Positions 40,157 to 50,919 of a stretch of DNA of 64,000 bases are shown piece after piece. Each line of letters begins with the position of its first letter. Position 1 is the first letter of the stretch. Source of the DNA: Didymella arachidicola (taxonomy: Eukaryota; Ascomycota; Dothideomycetes; Pleosporales; Didymellaceae); NCBI GenBank assembly GCA_016630955.3, contig CM049985.1, positions 3,342,487 through 3,406,486 of the forward strand, in the 5' to 3' direction. A program made the translations under genes and the position numbers. The notes under the pieces are model-generated. The model was not told the DNA's origin and searched no databases. It saw only the letters and a program-made list of their open reading frames with translations.

Positions 40157-41680
40157 ATGGTTCACTTCGTTGGCAGCACGATCTTCCCAAAGATCTACCA
40201 GATGAGCGCATGGAATGAAGACGTGGCGCGCTTTGAAGCCGAGGTTTATGAGCTTGAGGTCATCGGACAGATCCCTGCCGATCTTGATGGTGCATTTTAT
40301 CGAGTGCAGCCTGATCACGCTTTCCCGCCCATTTTCGGCGAGGACGAAATCCCATTGAACGGAGATGGCAATGTCTGCTGCTTCTCTTTCAAGGATGGCC
40401 ACGTGGACTTCAAGAACCGTTACGTCCGAACACCCAGATTTGAGGCAGAGCGGGCTGCGCGTCGTGCTCTCTTTGGTCGTTATCGCAACAGATACACCGA
40501 CGACCCGCGAGTTCGCGATGTCCTTACACGTACTTCCGCCAATACTCACGTCATCTATCACGCTGGAAAGTTAATGGCAATGAAAGAAGATGCTCCACCC
40601 TTCGAAATCGATGCCGTCACCCTCGAGACAGTTGGCATGGTCGATTACAATGGCACCTTCCACTGTCCGACCCACACGGCCCACCCAAAGGCAGACACTA
40701 CAACAGGGGAACTCGTTGGGTTCGGCTATGAAGCCCGAGGAGACGCATCGCCAGATATCTGCTCCTTCACTGTGGACAAGAACGGTTCTCTCACTGAAGA
40801 ATTCTGGTTCAAGACACCTTGGGCATGCATGATTCACGACTTCTGGGCCACTGATAACTACGTCATTTTCCCTATCAACGGACTGAAAGCTAGCTTGGAG
40901 CGGATGCAGAAGGGTGAAGATCACTTCTACTGGGATGAGAACCTCGATCATCAACTTCTTGGCGTTGTTCCTCGCCGTGGTGCCAAGCCTGAAGACGTGA
41001 AATGGTTCAAGACCGCGAAAGGCTGTTATGCGCACACGATCAATGCTTACGAAGAAGATGGAAAGCTTGTTTTGGATGCGAACGTTTGGACTGATTGCGT
41101 GTTTCCCTTCTTCCCAAACAGCAAGGGCAAGAAGTTCCATTACGATCCTAAGAATGTTCGCTCGCCCATGTTGCGATACAGGTTAGACCCCAAGGGCAGT
41201 ACCGACGAGATGGTTCATCCTGAAGCCGTTATTGAGGATGGTGTCTTCGAGTTTGGACGTATTGACGATCGTCTATTCGGAAAGTCATACAGTCGCTACT
41301 GGATCCTGACCATCGATCACACCAAAAAGGCCTATGAAAGCGCTACATCGGCGCAGCCTGGCTTCAACACGCTGCTTTGTCACAACTTCGAGACTGGTAA
41401 GAACCAGGCCTACTACCACGGCGACGATATCACATTTCAAGAGCCGGTCTTCGTGCCTCGATCTGAAGGTGCTGCGCCCGAAGATGGCTATCTTGTTGTT
41501 TTGGCGGATCTCTATAAGTTGAATCGTAGCCACCTACTACTTTTCGAAGCCAAGGAAATTGATAAGGGTCCTATTGCGGAAATCAAGCTTCCTCTGAAGC
41601 TGCTTGACGGTTTACACGGTAGCTGGGTTGACGGCAAAGATGTTGCTCTAGCATCCAAAGCAAGGGCCAAATCATCCTAA
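40157..41680 (+). CDS. lignostilbene / carotenoid cleavage dioxygenase-like, 507 aa
   Basis: Fe(II) enzyme that splits the central double bond of stilbenes (lignostilbene, resveratrol-type) or of apocarotenoids into two aldehydes. ATG at 40157 (MVHFVGSTIF); upstream codons open the frame only from TTG. Single exon. The four iron-ligand histidines of the family can be placed in CPTHTAHPK (about 184), CMIHDFW (about 233), CYAHTINAY (about 298) and GLHGSW near the C-terminus (about 492). The N-terminal GQIPADLDGAFYRVQPD and NGDGNVCCFSF blocks are typical. Similar proteins cleave resveratrol or lignostilbene in other ascomycetes. The VAO-like neighbour makes a lignin-fragment role likelier than carotenoid cleavage. 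Confidence 0.92.
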   Translation: MVHFVGSTIFPKIYQMSAWNEDVARFEAEVYELEVIGQIPADLDGAFYRVQPDHAFPPIFGEDEIPLNGDGNVCCFSFKDGHVDFKNRYVRTPRFEAERAARRALFGRYRNRYTDDPRVRDVLTRTSANTHVIYHAGKLMAMKEDAPPFEIDAVTLETVGMVDYNGTFHCPTHTAHPKADTTTGELVGFGYEARGDASPDICSFTVDKNGSLTEEFWFKTPWACMIHDFWATDNYVIFPINGLKASLERMQKGEDHFYWDENLDHQLLGVVPRRGAKPEDVKWFKTAKGCYAHTINAYEEDGKLVLDANVWTDCVFPFFPNSKGKKFHYDPKNVRSPMLRYRLDPKGSTDEMVHPEAVIEDGVFEFGRIDDRLFGKSYSRYWILTIDHTKKAYESATSAQPGFNTLLCHNFETGKNQAYYHGDDITFQEPVFVPRSEGAAPEDGYLVVLADLYKLNRSHLLLFEAKEIDKGPIAEIKLPLKLLDGLHGSWVDGKDVALASKARAKSS

Positions 41681-42504
41681 CTTTTCGTCATTCGAGATAC
41701 GTAGTCAGAAATTGCCAGATATCTTTTTTGACTCGACTGCCACGCTTTTCAATTACTAGATCTTTGCCATATCTGTTTCTCTCCAGTCCTATTCGAACTT
41801 TTCTACATCTTCATCTTATCTCTTTGTATTACCATCGTGCCATTCGATTATTCCAGATCAGGCCTAGTATTGACCTTCGCCTTGTTGTAATCCGTTGCGG
41901 ACCCTTCTTGGCAATCTGGTCGTTAGACCAGGTCATGTTTATTGTCCCAAGACTTTGCTGCCTATCTCTTCTGCAGGCTGATATTCCTCCAATTGTCTCT
42001 AGGTCTACTTGTTCCGCGTGTAGTATCGTTCTGCTAGCGTTGTCCGGTAGTCTCTTAGATCGTCGCTTTACCGCATGCATCAGCACGGCAAATGACGGGC
42101 AGCATCCCACAATCATGGCTGCTGAGCCAGCTACCGCTTCGCATTAAGAACAATTGGACTTACCGATCGGACTTTCATCAGTACCCAACAGAGCAAGCCA
42201 TGTTCCATCGACGGGATCTTTTGTTCCAATGGTGTTGGCTGTGGTCTGTGCCGCGCGGAGTGTGGGAATGAAGATGCAGGCCACCCCGCTGGAAAATAAG
42301 ACAGTCATGGCTACTATTATTTTCGAAATGTTGAACCCACCACGTGATGCGGGGTATGTAGTTAATGACGCTAGATATAGTTTGTTAGCAAAACACAGTA
42401 CAAACAGTATCACACTGCATTTTATATTCCTGCCACGCCTTAAAGAAGCTCGTATAGTCGTTTTTGCAGTAATACAATAATTTGTAGGTGTTGTACTTTC
42501 AACG

Positions 42505-44229
42505 ATGGCCAAATCGAAGCGGAAGAACGTTCGGCCGGAGACTGTTAGACCTGCAAAGCGTCAGCGGAAAGCCACTCAGCCATTTGAACAAGGCCTCAAT
42601 CCAGCTCCTCCAGCTCCTCCAGCTCCTCCAGCTCCTCCAGCTCCTCCAACGCCGCCATCAACAGTACGCCGTCCCCTACGCTCGCGAGAGCCGACTCCGC
42701 CGCGTAATCGAGGTACACCGAGCCCGCCAGGGGGTCTATTTGTGGCGGAGGATGAGGATGAGGATGTGGAGGAGGAGGCAGCAGTTAACGCTAGATTACA
42801 TAATGCCAACGAGGTGGATAACCAGGTAGATTACGCGTTAGCTGCTGCTACGGCTGTAGAGGAAGTTACAGGCTCACCTGGGTTAGCTGCTGCGGCGTCG
42901 ATCGCTCAGTCAAGCCAGCCACAGCGTCCGGAGCCAGAAGTTGACGAGGAGCCGCACCTCCACTGGAACTATCGTGCCTGGTGGATGCTTGGGAAGACTT
43001 CGATTCCGCAGGCAGCTATTGCAAGACGTAATAAGCCGCTGTACACTGTAGATGAGGATAAGGTGTGGCAATGGGCGGATAGTGTTGTGGAGACGCTGCC
43101 GCGGGCAGCAATTATTGACAGTTTGACAGCGACGCTCTACTATACTAGTGGCCGCCAAGCCAAGTCAGATAGGTGTACTGTAGCACTTCAGCGTCGTGAA
43201 AGTGCAGCTGGACGGGTTATTGTAAGAGGAAACTGGTTTGAATTTGAAGAAGAGCTGGTAGAAATGGATAAAGAGAGCAGCCTGGTAATGACCTGTGACT
43301 TTGACCTGGTCTTAAGAGAGGATACCGTTACCCAGCCAGCTACTCAGTCAGCATCACAGCCATCTCGAAGCGCTGGCCGTCGACCTGCCATTGTTACAGC
43401 AATCATGAAGGAGGGACTTGCTAGTGTTGTTACCAATGAGCGCTTTGCTTCTGGCTATGCTATTGGTATACGGGACCATTGGAGGTGTCAGAACGAAGCC
43501 TGTTCTAACAACCCAGGCGTGTGCTGGGTGCGATCGCAGCCAGGTCGACAAATTGAGCGGAGTACTGATCATTACCCGCTCAATGGTAATATGATCGCTA
43601 ACTGGGCGAGCGCTATTACACGCGGAGAGTGTACTGTTGAACAGCCGTCAGACGATATCCAGTTGCAATTATACATGTCCAAGGATCGCACTGCCCGTGG
43701 GAACAAGCGGCGGAGGACGACGTCCCCAGCGTCGTCAAACTCTAGTATTGACAACCTTACAAAGGCAATACTTGTTGGACATCTCGCTCAGTTGAAGCAG
43801 CCACAGTTACAGCTACAGTGTCAACATCAATTGGAGCCAATACAACAGCAAAGATGGGTTGATATTAAGGCGTCAAGGCCTGAGATGTATCACCATGTGC
43901 GTAACTTCTTCAGTTACTGGCAATTGAGCATGCCTCACCTTAAAGATAAGATCAAGATGATCTACTCAATGTGTAAAGACGAGCAGTGGGATATCAATAT
44001 GCTCATGGACCCTGTTAATGGGATGACATTTGAGATGTGGACGTTCTACGAGATGCCTGCAAGTATGCTCTCACATCTTCGACGCAAGGCTCACGATTGG
44101 AGAAAAGACTATGCTGGGTTATCAGATGAAGACGCACTACGTTCTCAGCGGATTTTAGCACAGGAGAAGCAACAATATAGCCTAGAAGCAGAGGGGCGGT
44201 CGCCGCTAGGAGAAATTAGTGGCAACTAA
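42505..44229 (+). CDS. accessory ORF of the two-gene transposon, 574 aa, unknown function
   Basis: ATG at 42505, uninterrupted. N-terminus basic (MAKSKRKNVRPE...KRQRK, NLS-like), then an APPAPPAPP repeat from 9-bp DNA units (about residues 33-50), an acidic EDEDEDVEEE patch (about 80) and a structured central domain (WNYRAWWMLG...QWADSVV, about 150-200). A candidate zinc-binding unit HWRCQNEACSNNPGVCW...HY follows (about 325-360), with PSDDIQL after it, then a Q-rich linker and a helical C-terminus (WDINMLMDP...MLSHLRRKAHDW). Similar C/H-containing proteins occur in other fungi as far as I recall. Given its place inside the TIRs it probably binds DNA or the transposase; this is not shown. Confidence 0.75.
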   Translation: MAKSKRKNVRPETVRPAKRQRKATQPFEQGLNPAPPAPPAPPAPPAPPTPPSTVRRPLRSREPTPPRNRGTPSPPGGLFVAEDEDEDVEEEAAVNARLHNANEVDNQVDYALAAATAVEEVTGSPGLAAAASIAQSSQPQRPEPEVDEEPHLHWNYRAWWMLGKTSIPQAAIARRNKPLYTVDEDKVWQWADSVVETLPRAAIIDSLTATLYYTSGRQAKSDRCTVALQRRESAAGRVIVRGNWFEFEEELVEMDKESSLVMTCDFDLVLREDTVTQPATQSASQPSRSAGRRPAIVTAIMKEGLASVVTNERFASGYAIGIRDHWRCQNEACSNNPGVCWVRSQPGRQIERSTDHYPLNGNMIANWASAITRGECTVEQPSDDIQLQLYMSKDRTARGNKRRRTTSPASSNSSIDNLTKAILVGHLAQLKQPQLQLQCQHQLEPIQQQRWVDIKASRPEMYHHVRNFFSYWQLSMPHLKDKIKMIYSMCKDEQWDINMLMDPVNGMTFEMWTFYEMPASMLSHLRRKAHDWRKDYAGLSDEDALRSQRILAQEKQQYSLEAEGRSPLGEISGN

Positions 44230-44559
44230 CTGTGTTAACTTCTTAACTGTTAGCTACAACAACACAACTACACTACGTTAAGATAAGCAAAAAATTAGAG
44301 CATAAAAAGAGTGCTGATAGGCAGTTTCGAATAGTCTACCTAGGCCTTCCTGCTGTGCGGCTATAGTCGCGGATCTACTAATCCGGCGAAGGCCATAGGT
44401 AGACGTATTACACAACGCCCACCTCTACTATCGCATCTTTCCAAACTACAATGGCTTCTTAGTACTAAACGTAGAAGCACAGCGCGTAATTCTGTATATA
44501 AACAAGTATATTTGTTGTTGTGCTAAGGTAATAGAGCACTAAAGGTGCAGAGTAAGAGA

Positions 44560-45540
44560 CTACGCGGCATCAGCGCTTACATACCCACACTTCCTATACC
44601 ATCTTCTGCAATCAATACTATAGCAACTATTAAGTATAGCAAGCTCTATAAAGAAGCGGAAGTCAAGCCACTCATCCTGCTGTTGATAGTGTCGCTTCAT
44701 CCAACTCTTTAGTACTTTAAAGGTCTTCTCAATCGGGTTGTAGTCAGGTGAGTATGGCGGGAGGTACTCTAGCTGTATGCCGAAGTCTCTACAGAGCTGT
44801 ACTATGGCCGGCAATCGATGGATAGAAGCGTTGTCCATAAGCAATACGTGATAACCAGCAACAAGGCGTGGCAGTAAGTCCTCCCGTAGGAACTCCTCCA
44901 TTATTTCACCAGTAATTGCGCCTTGAAAGATGCGGTGCGTGAGGTAGCCGTCCACTGTCATAGCTGGCAATAAGCTCCATCGCTCTGATCGTTTCATAGA
45001 GTAACTAAACGATACTGAGCGGCCAACAGGACCCCAGCCATACTTGCGATCGCCAGTACGCTCATTGCAAGCGCTCTCATCTACCGCAACAATCTGCTCT
45101 GCTGTATAGTTCTGCTGGCACCGTGCCTGGAACACTCTCCGGAGGGCGTCTGATTGTTCTGCTGCTCTCTTTGACGCGACCTTCCGGCTGAATTTCATCC
45201 GTTTCAGCTCCCTCCAAACTAGACTGGTGCTCGCCTCAATGCTCCACTCCTCTAGCAGCCAGTCTTGTATCTCCTCCAAATACGCGTGCGGACGGCCAGC
45301 CAAGTATTCACGGAGCTGAGTCCTGTGTCGTTCTCGTAGTATAGTAGGTCGCTCTAACTTCCTACAAGCAGGCGCGTATGGCTGACCCCAGTACACCATA
45401 TTCTGCCGCTTCTGTCGTATACAGGATCGCCATACGCCAGTCTCGGTATATATTTGGCTATCGTTGACGCCGGCGGCGATTCGATCAAGTACGGCTTCTA
45501 ATACAGGTGGCTCGAGTCTGTTACGGCTGGGGCGGAGCAT
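44560..45540 (-). CDS. Tc1/mariner-type DDE transposase, 326 aa
   Basis: ATG at 45540 (MLRPSRNRLEPP). Winged/HTH region in residues 1-140 (AGVNDSQIYTETGV; PTILRERHRTQLREYLAGRPHAYLEEIQDWL). Catalytic triad in IVAVDESACNER (Asp, about 153), HVLLMDNASIH (Asp, about 236) and YSPDYNPIEKTF (Glu, about 272), giving a DD34-36E-like spacing typical of the IS630/Tc1 'DDE_3' group. Different family from the CENP-B/pogo transposases of the window. Complete ORF, no stops. It faces ORF 42505-44229 tail to tail across about 330 bp. Confidence 0.93.
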   Translation of the reverse strand: MLRPSRNRLEPPVLEAVLDRIAAGVNDSQIYTETGVWRSCIRQKRQNMVYWGQPYAPACRKLERPTILRERHRTQLREYLAGRPHAYLEEIQDWLLEEWSIEASTSLVWRELKRMKFSRKVASKRAAEQSDALRRVFQARCQQNYTAEQIVAVDESACNERTGDRKYGWGPVGRSVSFSYSMKRSERWSLLPAMTVDGYLTHRIFQGAITGEIMEEFLREDLLPRLVAGYHVLLMDNASIHRLPAIVQLCRDFGIQLEYLPPYSPDYNPIEKTFKVLKSWMKRHYQQQDEWLDFRFFIELAILNSCYSIDCRRWYRKCGYVSADAA

Positions 45541-45835
45541 TATAGTACGGCTACAACACCAAAAATTAATCGCAATAGCTGAATTACAGGTAAATATAAA
45601 GCTTCAAGATACGCTGTACTGCGTAGATAACTGCTATTCTCTATTATTGACGTTTTCCCATACTAAAACGTCTGTGCGCGGAAACGCCAAACCATCACCT
45701 GGTGGGTTCAACATTTCGAAAATAACCCATATAGGTATGTAGAGAAACGACCGGTTTGACCAATCGTTAGACCTGAGCGGCACTGTCGTTCCCAAGAAAG
45801 CATGTATCCCGAGATGCGTGATTGTACGATAGCCG

Positions 45836-46263
45836 GCAAGTCTATTCTACAGATTACTGTAAATCCAGGAGGCATGGGTCCAAGAGCGTTCCATCTAGGT
45901 ATAGTGAGCAGGAATCGGTTCTTTGATCATTGCGTAGCAGCATCCAGCATCACCGGGCATACTCGAGAACACGCTTACGCCCTAGCGTGAGTTCCGGAAA
46001 GCCAGTGCTATGTGTATATACGAAATGCAGGCGGGCATCAACGTACGAGGCAGTCGTCCAGGGTGGGGAGATAGCAAGGCGGACAAATGAGTGGGTAGAG
46101 ATGCTGTGTACCACCAACTATGGTGGCATCTTCCTGACCGCAACAAGGTGACTAGGAAGCTGGGGACACTATTTAGAAGTGGACATCGCATCACGCTTTA
46201 CTCAATTGCCAAACAACAGCAATTAGTCTCGCGACCTATCCTTCGCTATTTTACCACAAAAAA
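45836..46263. other. intergenic, no gene seen
   Basis: May contain decayed 5' parts of the interrupted membrane-protein gene and the promoter of the FAD oxidase; no convincing ORF. Confidence 0.4.
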
Positions 46264-47774
46264 ATGACTGCCACGACCTCCGGCTTGACCCCTTCGTCTG
46301 AGGGCTACGAAGATATTCGCCGGAAGTTCTTCACGCAGCGCGTGCCAGACACCAAACCAGCCGAAATCTACAAGCCCTCTACAACCGCTCAAGTGAAGGC
46401 AATCATGACAGACGCCAAGCATCGTGGTCTCAAGGTCGGAGTTCGCTCAGGTGGCCACATTTTTTCATGCGCATCGCTTGTCGAAGGCGGTATACTCATC
46501 GACACGAAGAGTCTCAACAAGACGATAGAGTATGACAGCCGTACCCAAATCGCATCATTCAGCCCCGGACACACGGTTGAGGAGCTGGCAACCGAATTCG
46601 CAACCCTCAAGCGATTCTTCCCTTGGGGCCATAACCCACGCGTTGGTACCGGTGGATTCTTACTTGCTGGCGGCCAGGGATGCTTCGCACGCGGGTGGGG
46701 CTACACTAGCGCCACCTGGGTGACGCAGCTCGAGGTAGTGACTGCGGGTGGGGAGGTAACGATATGCAGCAAAACGGAAAATCCGGACCTATTTTGGGCT
46801 GCGCCGGGTAGCGGAATTGGCTTTTTCGGCGTCATTACCAGGGTGTGGGCCAAAACGATTCCCATGCGGAAAATATACGACAGAACAATCATCATTGACT
46901 CGACTGACATTTTCAAGCCGCTGCTGAAATGGGTCATGCAGGCGTCAGAGAAGGTTCCAAAATATGGTGTAGAACTCTTCTTCGTCACCTTTAGGTCTGA
47001 CATGGATCAGCCGGGAGATGGCGAGGATGTCAAGGATGCGCGGGTCATGTTCGTAATCAACGAGACGATCTATGCCGACTCTTTGGAAGAGGCCAAAGTG
47101 CTTGCGAGTCCATGGGAGAGTCTCCCGGACGAATTCGCGAAGTTCAAGGTGGAGGACGTGCCTGTGACCGAGCGGACCTGGCCAGAACTGTGGGCATTGC
47201 AGGAAAGGTTCCAGCCTGAGGGCGTGCGCTGGAACGTGGACAGTATTATGACAGACCCTAAAGTGAATTTGGATCAGGTATGAGTAATGCCCCCGATAGG
47301 GCTGGATGCAAGGCTAACAGGGTCGCAGCTGATTGATGCCGTCACACCGGCCTTGTACGAGCTGCCGACACGGCTAACAACGGGGACGATCTGCCCACTC
47401 GATTACTACCCGGACGAGGCGGACCAAGCGCTTAGCTTTCCGCAGAAGTGTTACGTGGCTGCGAATAACTGCTGGCGAGATCCTTCGCTTGATGAAGCCA
47501 ACGACAAGTGGATACGCCGCGTTTTCAAACAGGCGGCCCCAGTCAGCTGTGGCATATACATAGCGGATTTCAATGTGCAACAGCGGAATACCAAGGTGAG
47601 TTCAAGATGCGGTGTATCGCATGTACGATCGGTCGAAGCCGGACTCACAAGGGGCAGGTCATGACCGATTCAGCATTAGCTAAATGGATGCGGATTAGGG
47701 CAGAGTGGGATCCCCAGGATACGTTTGTGGGGTACAAGACCTTTACCCCGCAGTTATCAGCCGCTAAACTGTGA
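46264..47774 (+). CDS. FAD-linked oxidase (PCMH-type, BBE-like), 467 aa
   Basis: Oxidoreductase of the berberine-bridge-enzyme/6-hydroxynicotine oxidase type; substrate unknown. ATG follows an A-rich leader (acaaaaaaATG). Exons 46264-47277, 47329-47595 and 47652-47774, phases consistent. FAD region: VRSGGHIFSCASL, whose His is the usual covalent FAD attachment site; GTGGFLLAGGQGCFARGWG; NPDLFWAAPGSGIGFFGVITR. The BBE-type C-terminal tail WMRIRAEWDPQDTFVGYKTF is present. The second covalent residue of bicovalent enzymes (Cys) is not obvious. No signal peptide, so probably intracellular, as in secondary-metabolite pathways. Confidence 0.88.
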
Positions 47775-48441
47775 GGTTTACAATGTGTAGCTTGCTGGCC
47801 AATCACCCAACCACCAGGGATGCTATCGTAAGCATGCATACGACTGCTGGGATTCACGTGGCTTCACATGTGGGTTTCACATAGCTTCACATGTTGTCGT
47901 GAAGCTGCACCCACAACTTCCAATCTGAAAAGGCAGTGATGTACTATGTAGTTTTCCAGAGTCAATAGATCCTTGTTTTGACATTCTTACCACGCGTTAA
48001 TTGAGTGAGTTGCACCCTCCTACACTAACCTGGGAAACTTCAAGCTAGGGTGCCTGTCCTTTCGACTCTTGTGATCTCTCTCCGTGGCTTCCGGCCTCCA
48101 TGACCTTGTACCGGCTCTTCTGCCTAGCGACAGCTTGGCAGCTTGCCCATAGAGGGGCCAATGATTGAACAGCCAGTAGCGCAGAGGGCAAATAAGAAAC
48201 AACAACTTTACTGTACTGTGGGGAACCCGCAGCAGGGATCAGGGGCAGATGGTGCTCTTGTAGGGAAGACTCGCAGCCGGTAGAAGTCTTACCCCGCGGT
48301 ATGTAAACCGCCAGCCCCGAGACCAACACTGTTCCAGCTGCTTTCACCAAGTCTTTCCCCTCTAGACATGTCCTACCCATATCCGGTGCGAGTGTGCATT
48401 TAACGCTGTCCAGCTAACAACAGACGACCTCGTCCAGGACC
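47775..48441. other. intergenic, no gene seen
   Basis: Around 47857-47910 the motif gcttcacatg(t) recurs three times; otherwise unremarkable 5' flank of the transcription factor gene. Confidence 0.4.
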
Positions 48442-50919
48442 ATGACAGCAATGTTCACCTGCCCTGAGTGCCAGGTCGTTTTCAGCCGATCTGCGCACTT
48501 ACGCCGGCATCAGAGGACGCATCGTGCTGAGAAGCCCTACAACTGTGCCTTGTGCGGCGTTGTCTCGTCGCGTAAAGATGTCATCGTCCGGCACACACGC
48601 AACTTCCATCCAGGAGCTGTCCAAGGAAAGAGGGCACCCGCTGTAAAAAGCACAACCTCAGCTGCCACTGAATCAACGACGGCTGCTACTAAAGCAACGA
48701 CGGCTGCTACAGCAACGACGGCAGCTACAGCAACGACGGCAGATACAGCAATGACGGCAGCTACAGCAACGACTGTGGTTGCGTCAACGGCGGTAGCTGC
48801 AACAACAACCAGCCCAACTACCGAGCGGGTGCCAGACAGCTCACAGCCACAGCAGACCCAACAGACGCAGCAGCCTACACCACAAGCTCCCTCGCCCAGT
48901 GTTCGAGCGCGGACGTCTACAGTGTCCACTAGCTCCACCTCTCGCTCCCCTCGGTCACCTGCGCCGTCTCATCTGAGCGCGCAGTTCCACGACTGGGCCA
49001 ATCTGGGACTGGCATCGCCACCCGTTTTTGATCCCATGGATGCCATGCCCGGTGTGTCGCTCGACTATCCCGCAGACTTCAATCTGTTTGAGCTTCTCGT
49101 ACCTGCGACGTCCACCGACACCTCACTCGACCCTCTGCTTGCGCCTCTCACAGCGCTGCCCACTGACACACGCACGAATTCACACTTCTCGATCTCCGCC
49201 CACGACGACTATTCGCTGGCACGCGCCAACATCCAGCTCTTCGGTATCTGCCAATCCTCCACGCCCTTTGCCTTCCCCTCCAAGACTGCCGCCAATCGGT
49301 TTGTGAATGCCTTCTCCACGCATATGGCGAAACACGTGCCTATTGTGCACATCCCTACCTTCTCAACTTCCACAGTTGCCTGTAAGCGCTACTCTGGCAG
49401 ATTATCTCGATATTGTTCTAACAATCAACAGCGCCATTGCTCATTGAAATTATGGCTTGCGGTGCCCTGTATCTGTGTGAGCGTACCACCGCTACCAGGT
49501 TGCATGCGGCTGCCGGTCAACTCATGTTTCAGGTGTTTCACCCCTAATACCTTTTCTTCCTGTGCCCACTAATGCAATACTCCAGTTCGAGCATAGCGGC
49601 CAAGACGAAATGGACGACACATTCAATTTATGGACGCTACAAACGTACCTGCTCATGAGCTACTTTGACGCCTACGCATCAACTGCTTATGTCCAGAGAC
49701 GTGTCACAAGTGCGTTCTCGCACGTTATCCAGGTTCTTGCCTCAACAATTCGTGATTCGTGTACTAGGGCTAACGCGTCTTATAGCTCTCCCGGACCGCT
49801 ATCAAAACCATCAGTAAAGCTCCTGCACGGACGTATCGAGATTGGGTCTATCAAGAGACTCTGAACAGGTAGATATTATGCATATCTCAATAGAGTACCT
49901 CAGCTCATAAAAGCTTCTAGGTGTATTGCCCTCACTATTCAGCTCGGTGCAGCATTAGCCTCCACTAGCAGCGATCACTGCTCCACAACTTTCGCCACGG
50001 ATGTCTCATTTCTCTTGCCATCAGATGAAACACTCTGGTGCCAGCACGAGGCAGATTGGAAACCTCCTCTTCAACCACCGGACAATCTACAGGTGTTGAA
50101 TTGCATAATGGGCGGACGGGAACCACTTGCCGCTATCAGTGTCTTGGGGCTTGTCACTACAGTTTCATCGGTACTGTGGCGCGTCTGCTTGTTGGAGGTC
50201 TCTGAAAGTTCGCATGAATTGAGATCGCAATTGGATCTGATCAACAAACTTGAAAACGCCATCCAGGTCCTCGATACGATATTTGAAGACCAGTCGAGTG
50301 ACTGCGAGCGGACTTACCCGTCACGAAGTCCACTTCTCATCTCTGGCAAAGCCTCACTAGATTCGATATTGTATCATCTCTACGGGAGCAAAACCCTGTC
50401 AAACCTCAAACGACAGCTCGAAAATTCAGACATAATCGACAGCGGTTTCGAGGTGACGACGGACTGCTTGGAAGGGGTTCGCTCCTCAAAGCTAGACAAG
50501 GCTTTACTTCGCGCTGCAAAAGCGCTGAACACGGACTGTCAGTCTGGCGTGTATTATATCCAAAAAATGGCTCCGCATTCTATGGGCCCTACATGCGCTA
50601 TATCCTGTTATGAAGCCGGTATGCACTGTCACCGTTCCCACGCTGTCCATTCAGTCCCAAAGTCTGCTATTTTGTCTCGAATCGTTCAAACTAACATGTG
50701 CATTCAGCACTACTGTTATATTGGTATCTCAGAAGCAGAGATACCTTGCAACCAACCCTGGATTACGCAAAGCTCGATCAGCTCGTCGAAGAGAGCCTTG
50801 TCGAGACGATGGGCTTAGCAGGTATGGAAACATGCTGCGGAGCGGCTTTACCTCTCCTGGTTTCTGCAGAACTGCTCTCTGATGGGTCGGTCTGGCAATG
50901 TAAGCTTTCTTCAGCTTAA
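48442..50919 (+). CDS. C2H2 zinc-finger / fungal-specific transcription factor, about 726 aa
   Basis: Nuclear regulator. Two tandem C2H2 fingers at residues 5-27 (CPECQVVFSRSAHLRRHQRTH) and 33-57 (CALCGVVSSRKDVIVRHTRNFH). Then a Thr/Ala repeat of ATTAAT type (about 70-130), a Q/P/S-rich linker and the fungal_trans middle homology region from about 270 (SLARANIQLFGICQSS...HVPIVHIPTF). Proposed exons: 48442-49381, 49432-49532, 49586-49732, 49786-49868, 49921-50618, 50708-50919; phases agree. After splicing, IEIMACGALYL, LWTLQTYLLMSYFDAY and WVYQETLNR match the family. C2H2 plus this domain is common in filamentous ascomycetes; target genes unknown, the FAD oxidase next to it being one candidate. 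Confidence 0.88.
48652..48800 (+). repeat. coding minisatellite (ACGACGGCWGCTACA-type) in the transcription factor
   Basis: About seven imperfect in-frame units of 15-18 bp encoding TTAAT-type repeats. Confidence 0.8.

Larger units (their letters stand above)
42320..45722. mobile_element. two-gene Tc1/mariner-type transposon (3403 bp)
   Basis: Inverted ends TTTTCGAAATGTTGAACCC plus CACCA, nearly perfect for about 30 bp, flanked by TA (42318-42319, 45723-45724). Two convergent ORFs: a 574-residue protein of unknown role and a DDE transposase. The target ORF reads through when the element is skipped, fixing both borders. Confidence 0.9.
41829..45835 (-). pseudogene. multi-pass membrane protein gene (Pth11/rhodopsin-domain-like?), split by a transposon
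   Basis: On the minus strand the 3' exon 42116-41829 (AMIVGCCPSFAVLMHAVKRRS...) is joined by a probable intron (GTAAGT near 42165) to a hydrophobic exon ending at 42319 (VAMTVLFSSGVACIFIPTLR). The frame continues without break on the far side of the TA-flanked transposon, from 45723 to about 45835 (NDWSNRSFLYIPIWVI). The pattern ND...W...E..IG.IVGCCPS resembles the last two helices of fungal Pth11-like membrane proteins, but this is a weak match by eye. The 5' exons are not identified. Insertion must abolish the product. It would run tail-to-tail with the dioxygenase gene. Confidence 0.45.

Noticed and set aside
45930..46194. Overlapping small ORFs on both strands before the FAD oxidase
   Set aside because: Mutually overlapping, no recognisable content; probably promoter sequence and gene remnants.
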